In this document: piece by piece, positions 61,445 to 64,000 of the stretch
How positions within the stretch are numbered: position 1 is the first letter of the stretch
How the letters are laid out: every line of letters starts with the position of its first letter
Source: Actinoplanes ianthinogenes
GTDB lineage: Bacteria; Actinomycetota; Actinomycetes; Mycobacteriales; Micromonosporaceae
Assembly (NCBI RefSeq): GCF_018324205.1
Contig: NZ_AP023356.1
Location: forward strand, 5,996,001 to 6,060,000
Length of the DNA: 64,000 nt
Direction: 5' to 3'
Position numbers and translations under genes: made by a program
The notes under the pieces: model-generated
What the model was told of the DNA's origin: nothing
What the model saw: only the letters and a program-made list of their open reading frames with translations
Databases searched by the model: none

Positions 61445-62137
61445 TCAGCCCTCCGTCGCGGCGATCACGGCGTCGGAGGTGGACACGCAGCCGAAGACGC
61501 CGCCCTGCATGGTCACCATGTGCAGAGCGGCGGCGTGGTTCGCCGGGTCGGTCGCCCCGGTGCAGTCGCTGAGGATCAGGCACTCGTAGCCGCGGTCGTT
61601 GGCCTCGCGCATCGTCGTGTGCACGCACACGTCGGTGGTGATGCCGGTCAGGATCAGGTGCGTGATGCCGTGGGTGCGCAGCACCAGGTCCAGGTTGGTG
61701 GCGTAGAACGCGCCCTTCCCGGGCTTGTCGATCACCACCTCGCCGGGCGTGGGCGCCACCTCGGGCACGATCTCCCAGCCCGGCTCGCCCTTGACCAGGA
61801 TCCGGCCGCACGGACCCGGGCCGCCGATCTCCGCGCCGATCCGGGCCGACCGCCAGCGCTTGTTGGCCGGCAGGTCGGCGAGGTCCGGATCGTGGCCCTC
61901 CCGGGTGTGCACGACCAGCATGCCCAGGTCCCGGACGTGCTGCAGGAGCTTGGCGGTGGCCGGCAACCCGGCGCGGGTGAGCTCGATGTCGTAGCCCATC
62001 GCGTCGACGTAGCCGCCCGGCCCGCAGAAGTCGGTCTGCCAGTCGATGCAGAGCAGCGCGGTGCGGCTGACCGGCACCCGATCGTCGTAGGGCCAGGGGT
62101 AGGGGTTGGCCGGCACCGGCCCGATCGTCGCGGTCAT
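61445..62137 (-). CDS. biuH: Biuret amidohydrolase-like cysteine hydrolase
   Basis: The ATG at 62137 has GAAGGGA seven bases upstream and is preferred to an upstream GTG at 62158; the product has 230 residues. Asp32 (CIDWQTDF), Lys138 (VIDKPGKG) and Cys171 (TTDVCVHT) make the isochorismatase-fold triad, with the same spacing as the Asp36/Lys142/Cys175 triad of Rhizobium biuret hydrolase. Segments NPYPWPYDD, LADLPANKRWRS and GPGPCGRILVKGEPGW also agree with my memory of BiuH. The expected reaction is biuret to allophanate and ammonia. It is the first gene of the operon, 137 bases after a GntR/FCD regulator. Confidence 0.85.
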   Translation of the reverse strand: MTATIGPVPANPYPWPYDDRVPVSRTALLCIDWQTDFCGPGGYVDAMGYDIELTRAGLPATAKLLQHVRDLGMLVVHTREGHDPDLADLPANKRWRSARIGAEIGGPGPCGRILVKGEPGWEIVPEVAPTPGEVVIDKPGKGAFYATNLDLVLRTHGITHLILTGITTDVCVHTTMREANDRGYECLILSDCTGATDPANHAAALHMVTMQGGVFGCVSTSDAVIAATEG

Positions 62138-62200
62138 CAGCAGAATCCCTTCAGGCACCGGTTGATCTAGACCTCGTATCCGTCTCCGTCCACATCGTCG

Positions 62201-62212
62201 ATTGTCGACAGT
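62201..62212. promoter_or_regulatory. Probable FCD/GntR operator upstream of biuH
   Basis: ATTGTCGACAGT is a near-perfect 12-bp palindrome (10 of 12 positions) containing the TnGT...ACnA pattern of FadR-subfamily GntR operators. It lies between the regulator stop (62275) and the biuH start (62137), where it could control the operon. Confidence 0.5.
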
Positions 62213-62274
62213 TCTGTTTCCGGGAACCCTGCTCCCCGTAACGACAAGATTTCCCAGCGTGATCTTGACGCTGG

Positions 62275-62910
62275 TCAGGACAGGTACGCGCGTGCCCCGT
62301 GCGTGCTCAGCGCCGCCTGGATCTCCGCCGCGTCGCCGCGCTGGACCGCCGCGAACAGCCGCTCGTGCCGGTGCACGCCGTCCGCCGCCCGGGCCGCCTC
62401 CGCCTCGCGCCGCATGTTGACGGCCATGTAGAGCTGGATCTTCACCAGGATCGTCTCGTACAGGGCGGTGAGCTGCCGGTTGCCGCTGAGCGCGACCACC
62501 TCGACGTGGAACCGGCGGTGCGCGTTGGCCAGCTCCAGCCGGTCGTCCGCGTCGGTCGCCGCACGGATGCGGTCCAGTGCGGCCCGCAGCCGGGACAGGT
62601 CCCGGCCGGCCGAGGTGGCGCCGGCCGCATGCCGCTCCAGCACGTCCCGGACCTCGTAGAGCTCCTGCACGTCCGCGTCGGAGAGGGTGGCCACCCGTGC
62701 CCCGCGCCGGGGGATGTGCTCGACCAGACCCTGCTCGGCCAGCAGTCGCATGGCCTCGCGCAGGGGAGCCCGGCTGATCCCGAGGCGCTTGGTCAGCTGC
62801 TCCTCGACCAGTCGCTCACCCGGATCGGTGCGCCCGCTCAAAATGTCCCGCCGCAGCCGGTCGACGGCGAGCTCGACGAGACTGTACGCCGCCAACTCCC
62901 CGTCACTCAC
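62275..62910 (-). CDS. GntR-family regulator with FCD domain
   Basis: The 211-residue regulator has an N-terminal winged helix (LRRDILSGRTDPGERLVEEQL, then RLGISRAPLREAMRLLAEQGL) and an all-helical C-terminal FCD domain (YEVRDVLERHAAG, HRRFHVEVVALSGN, HRHERLFAAVQRGD) with the metal-binding His/Asp pattern. FCD regulators respond to organic acids or amides. It is encoded directly upstream of and in the same direction as the biuret-type operon, so it is the likely regulator of that set. The start is the GTG at 62910. Confidence 0.92.
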   Translation of the reverse strand: MSDGELAAYSLVELAVDRLRRDILSGRTDPGERLVEEQLTKRLGISRAPLREAMRLLAEQGLVEHIPRRGARVATLSDADVQELYEVRDVLERHAAGATSAGRDLSRLRAALDRIRAATDADDRLELANAHRRFHVEVVALSGNRQLTALYETILVKIQLYMAVNMRREAEAARAADGVHRHERLFAAVQRGDAAEIQAALSTHGARAYLS

Positions 62911-62922
62911 GGGTCAAGTCTG

Positions 62923-63081
62923 TCAGGGTCCGGGTGGCTCCCGGTGGCGGCCCGCCGGGCCCGGCCAGTCGTCCTGCTCGGGGGTGGGCAGCGCGCGGCG
63001 GCGGTCCCGGCGGGTGAGCCAGATCGCCGTGCCGCTCATCGATATCCCCAGCCCGAGAAGGGAGAACCAGAGCACGAGCAT
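62923..63081 (-). CDS. Very small membrane protein, hypothetical
   Basis: The 52-residue frame opens with MLVLWFSLLGLGISMSGTAI, a complete membrane helix, followed by a basic stretch and a Pro/Gly-rich tail. It lies 12 bases upstream of the GntR start and 56 bases after the SRPBCC stop. No strong ribosome site is seen. The helix-plus-basic-stop layout makes it believable. Confidence 0.5.
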   Translation of the reverse strand: MLVLWFSLLGLGISMSGTAIWLTRRDRRRALPTPEQDDWPGPAGRHREPPGP

Positions 63082-63137
63082 GGCCCGGAGGCTAGCGCAC
63101 TCCGGGCCGTGCTCGCGCTCCTGACCGTCGCAGTGAC

Positions 63138-63644
63138 TCAGCCCGCGGCGAGGACCTTGCCGGTCTCCAGCAGCGACTTGAGGTCGCTGAGGACCCAGGC
63201 CCAGCCGCCGCCACCGTCGGCGCCCGGGTCCGGGTTGCCCTGCACCATCAGGGCGGTCGCCGGGGCGCCGGTCAGCTCGTGGGTGATGGTGACCCGGCAC
63301 ACGCCGGGACCGGAGTCCTCGATGTCGTAGGTGAGCGTGGTGAACGGCTCGGCCGCGCAGGTCGGGTCCATCAGCATCCGCCACGTCTGCACCAGCCGGC
63401 GCGGCGGCTCGGCCTCGAGCACCTCGCCGTCCACCACCACGTCCGGCATCGGGAAACCGTTCGCGGCGGCGTAGTCCTTCATGTCCTGGCTGGCCGTCGC
63501 CTGGTATTTCCCGCCCTTCTTCAACTCGTAGACCTGCGGGGCGGCGTAGCCGTAGCGCCCGTTCCACTCCGGGTCGGTGATCGCCTGCCAGATCTTCTCC
63601 GGTGTCGCCTTGATCCAGATCCGGAACACCTTGGTGTCGCTCAT
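63138..63644 (-). CDS. SRPBCC/AHSA1-family protein
   Basis: The ATG at 63644 overlaps the ArsR stop as ATGA and gives 168 residues. The sequence is a START/SRPBCC ligand-binding fold of the Aha1-like type: VFRIWIKATPEKIWQAITDPEW at the start, AEPPRRLVQTWRML in the middle and a C-terminal helix WVLSDLKSLLETG. Pairing of such proteins with ArsR regulators is very common in actinobacteria. The ligand is unknown. Confidence 0.92.
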   Translation of the reverse strand: MSDTKVFRIWIKATPEKIWQAITDPEWNGRYGYAAPQVYELKKGGKYQATASQDMKDYAAANGFPMPDVVVDGEVLEAEPPRRLVQTWRMLMDPTCAAEPFTTLTYDIEDSGPGVCRVTITHELTGAPATALMVQGNPDPGADGGGGWAWVLSDLKSLLETGKVLAAG

Positions 63645-63961
63645 GACTCCTCCTCCAGCGTGCGCTTGAGATCGATGAGGGTGGTGATCTGGTGCTCGGT
63701 GTACTTGTCGATCCACCGGTCGTGGATCTCACGGATCGGCACCGGGTTGAGGTAGTGCAGCTTCTCCCGGCCCGACCGGCGTGTGACGACGAGTCCCGCC
63801 TCCTCGAGCACCCTCAGGTGCTTGGCGACGCCGAACCGCGTCATCTCCAGCTCGGACTCCAGCTCGGTGAGCGTGCGGCCGTCACGCGCGAACAGCAGGT
63901 CGAGCAGGAAGCGACGGCTCGGGTCGGCCAAGGCCTTGAACACCCGATCGTCGTCTGTCAT
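63641..63961 (-). CDS. ArsR-family transcriptional regulator
   Basis: The 106-residue winged-helix protein begins with VFKALADPSRRFLLDLLF and has the recognition helix region LEMTRFGVAKHLRVLEEAGLV, then RRSGREKLHYLNPVPI, typical of the ArsR subgroup paired with SRPBCC proteins. It has no metal-binding Cys pair, so it is probably not a metal sensor. An 8-bp palindrome lies just upstream of its start and is probably its own operator. Confidence 0.93.
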   Translation of the reverse strand: MTDDDRVFKALADPSRRFLLDLLFARDGRTLTELESELEMTRFGVAKHLRVLEEAGLVVTRRSGREKLHYLNPVPIREIHDRWIDKYTEHQITTLIDLKRTLEEES

Positions 63962-63972
63962 GACGCAAAGTT

Positions 63973-63992
63973 ATGTGACCATCGGGTCACAT
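63973..63992. promoter_or_regulatory. Palindromic operator of the ArsR-SRPBCC operon
   Basis: ATGTGACC and GGTCACAT flank ATCG, a perfect 8-bp inverted repeat 12 bases upstream of the regulator start at 63961. Its place over the expected promoter suits autoregulation. Confidence 0.7.
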
Positions 63993-64000
63993 GTCAAGGT

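Overview
The window is high-GC actinobacterial DNA, most likely from the Micromonosporaceae and Actinoplanes-like (an inference from gene content, not a database match). The supporting signs are GTG and TTG starts with strong AAGGAGG-type ribosome sites, many ATGA/GTGA stop-start overlaps, a mycothiol-type DsbA protein, type VII secretion-like genes, truncated haemoglobin GlbO, OtsA and an aerobic-type cobalamin gene set.

Layout. 0-8.6 kb: serA; a two-component system (3.7-1.9 kb, leftward) divergent from a lipoprotein, HlyD-like adaptor, MacB-type ATPase and permease operon; a secreted protein. 8.7-11.7 kb: a lower-GC leftward cassette of type VII secretion-like genes ending at the 3' end of a tRNA-Arg(TCT), probably an old tRNA-associated insertion. 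11.8-21.3 kb: hydrolase, SSB, cobD-cobQ, M48 and M20 peptidases, flavin monooxygenase and a probably leaderless small gene. 21.36-23.75 kb: a gene-free 2.4-kb element with diverged tandem repeats between two 151-bp inverted repeats. 23.9-35.7 kb: ATP-dependent DNA ligase, SURF1, a CobB homologue without its amidotransferase cysteine, a DinB-like protein, a class A PBP, then cobC-cobT-cysG. 35.7-36.3 kb: nine 63-bp units, each able to form a hairpin. 36.4-50 kb: otsA, ettA and a thioesterase, YbjN-like protein, globin, MFS transporter, MscS, HNH nuclease, sortase and small membrane proteins. 50-58.9 kb: pepN, DsbA-like, DUF1015, esterase, rpiA, Eis-like acetyltransferase. 58.9-62.9 kb: a leftward cluster that looks like biuret/ureide utilisation (FCD regulator, biuret hydrolase, paralogous cysteine hydrolase, NCS2 permease, AtzH/HpxZ-like protein). 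63-64 kb: ArsR regulator plus SRPBCC protein with a palindromic operator.

How the genes work together. Cobalamin genes lie in three blocks (cobD-cobQ; cobB; cobC-cobT-cysG), covering siroheme-branch methylation, amidation, aminopropanol attachment and lower-ligand activation. No cobalamin riboswitch was recognised by eye. The most unusual items are the inverted-repeat-flanked element, the hairpin array, the CobB homologue with altered catalytic residues and the biuret-type cluster. All coordinates were derived by hand from the sequence and no similarity search was run.
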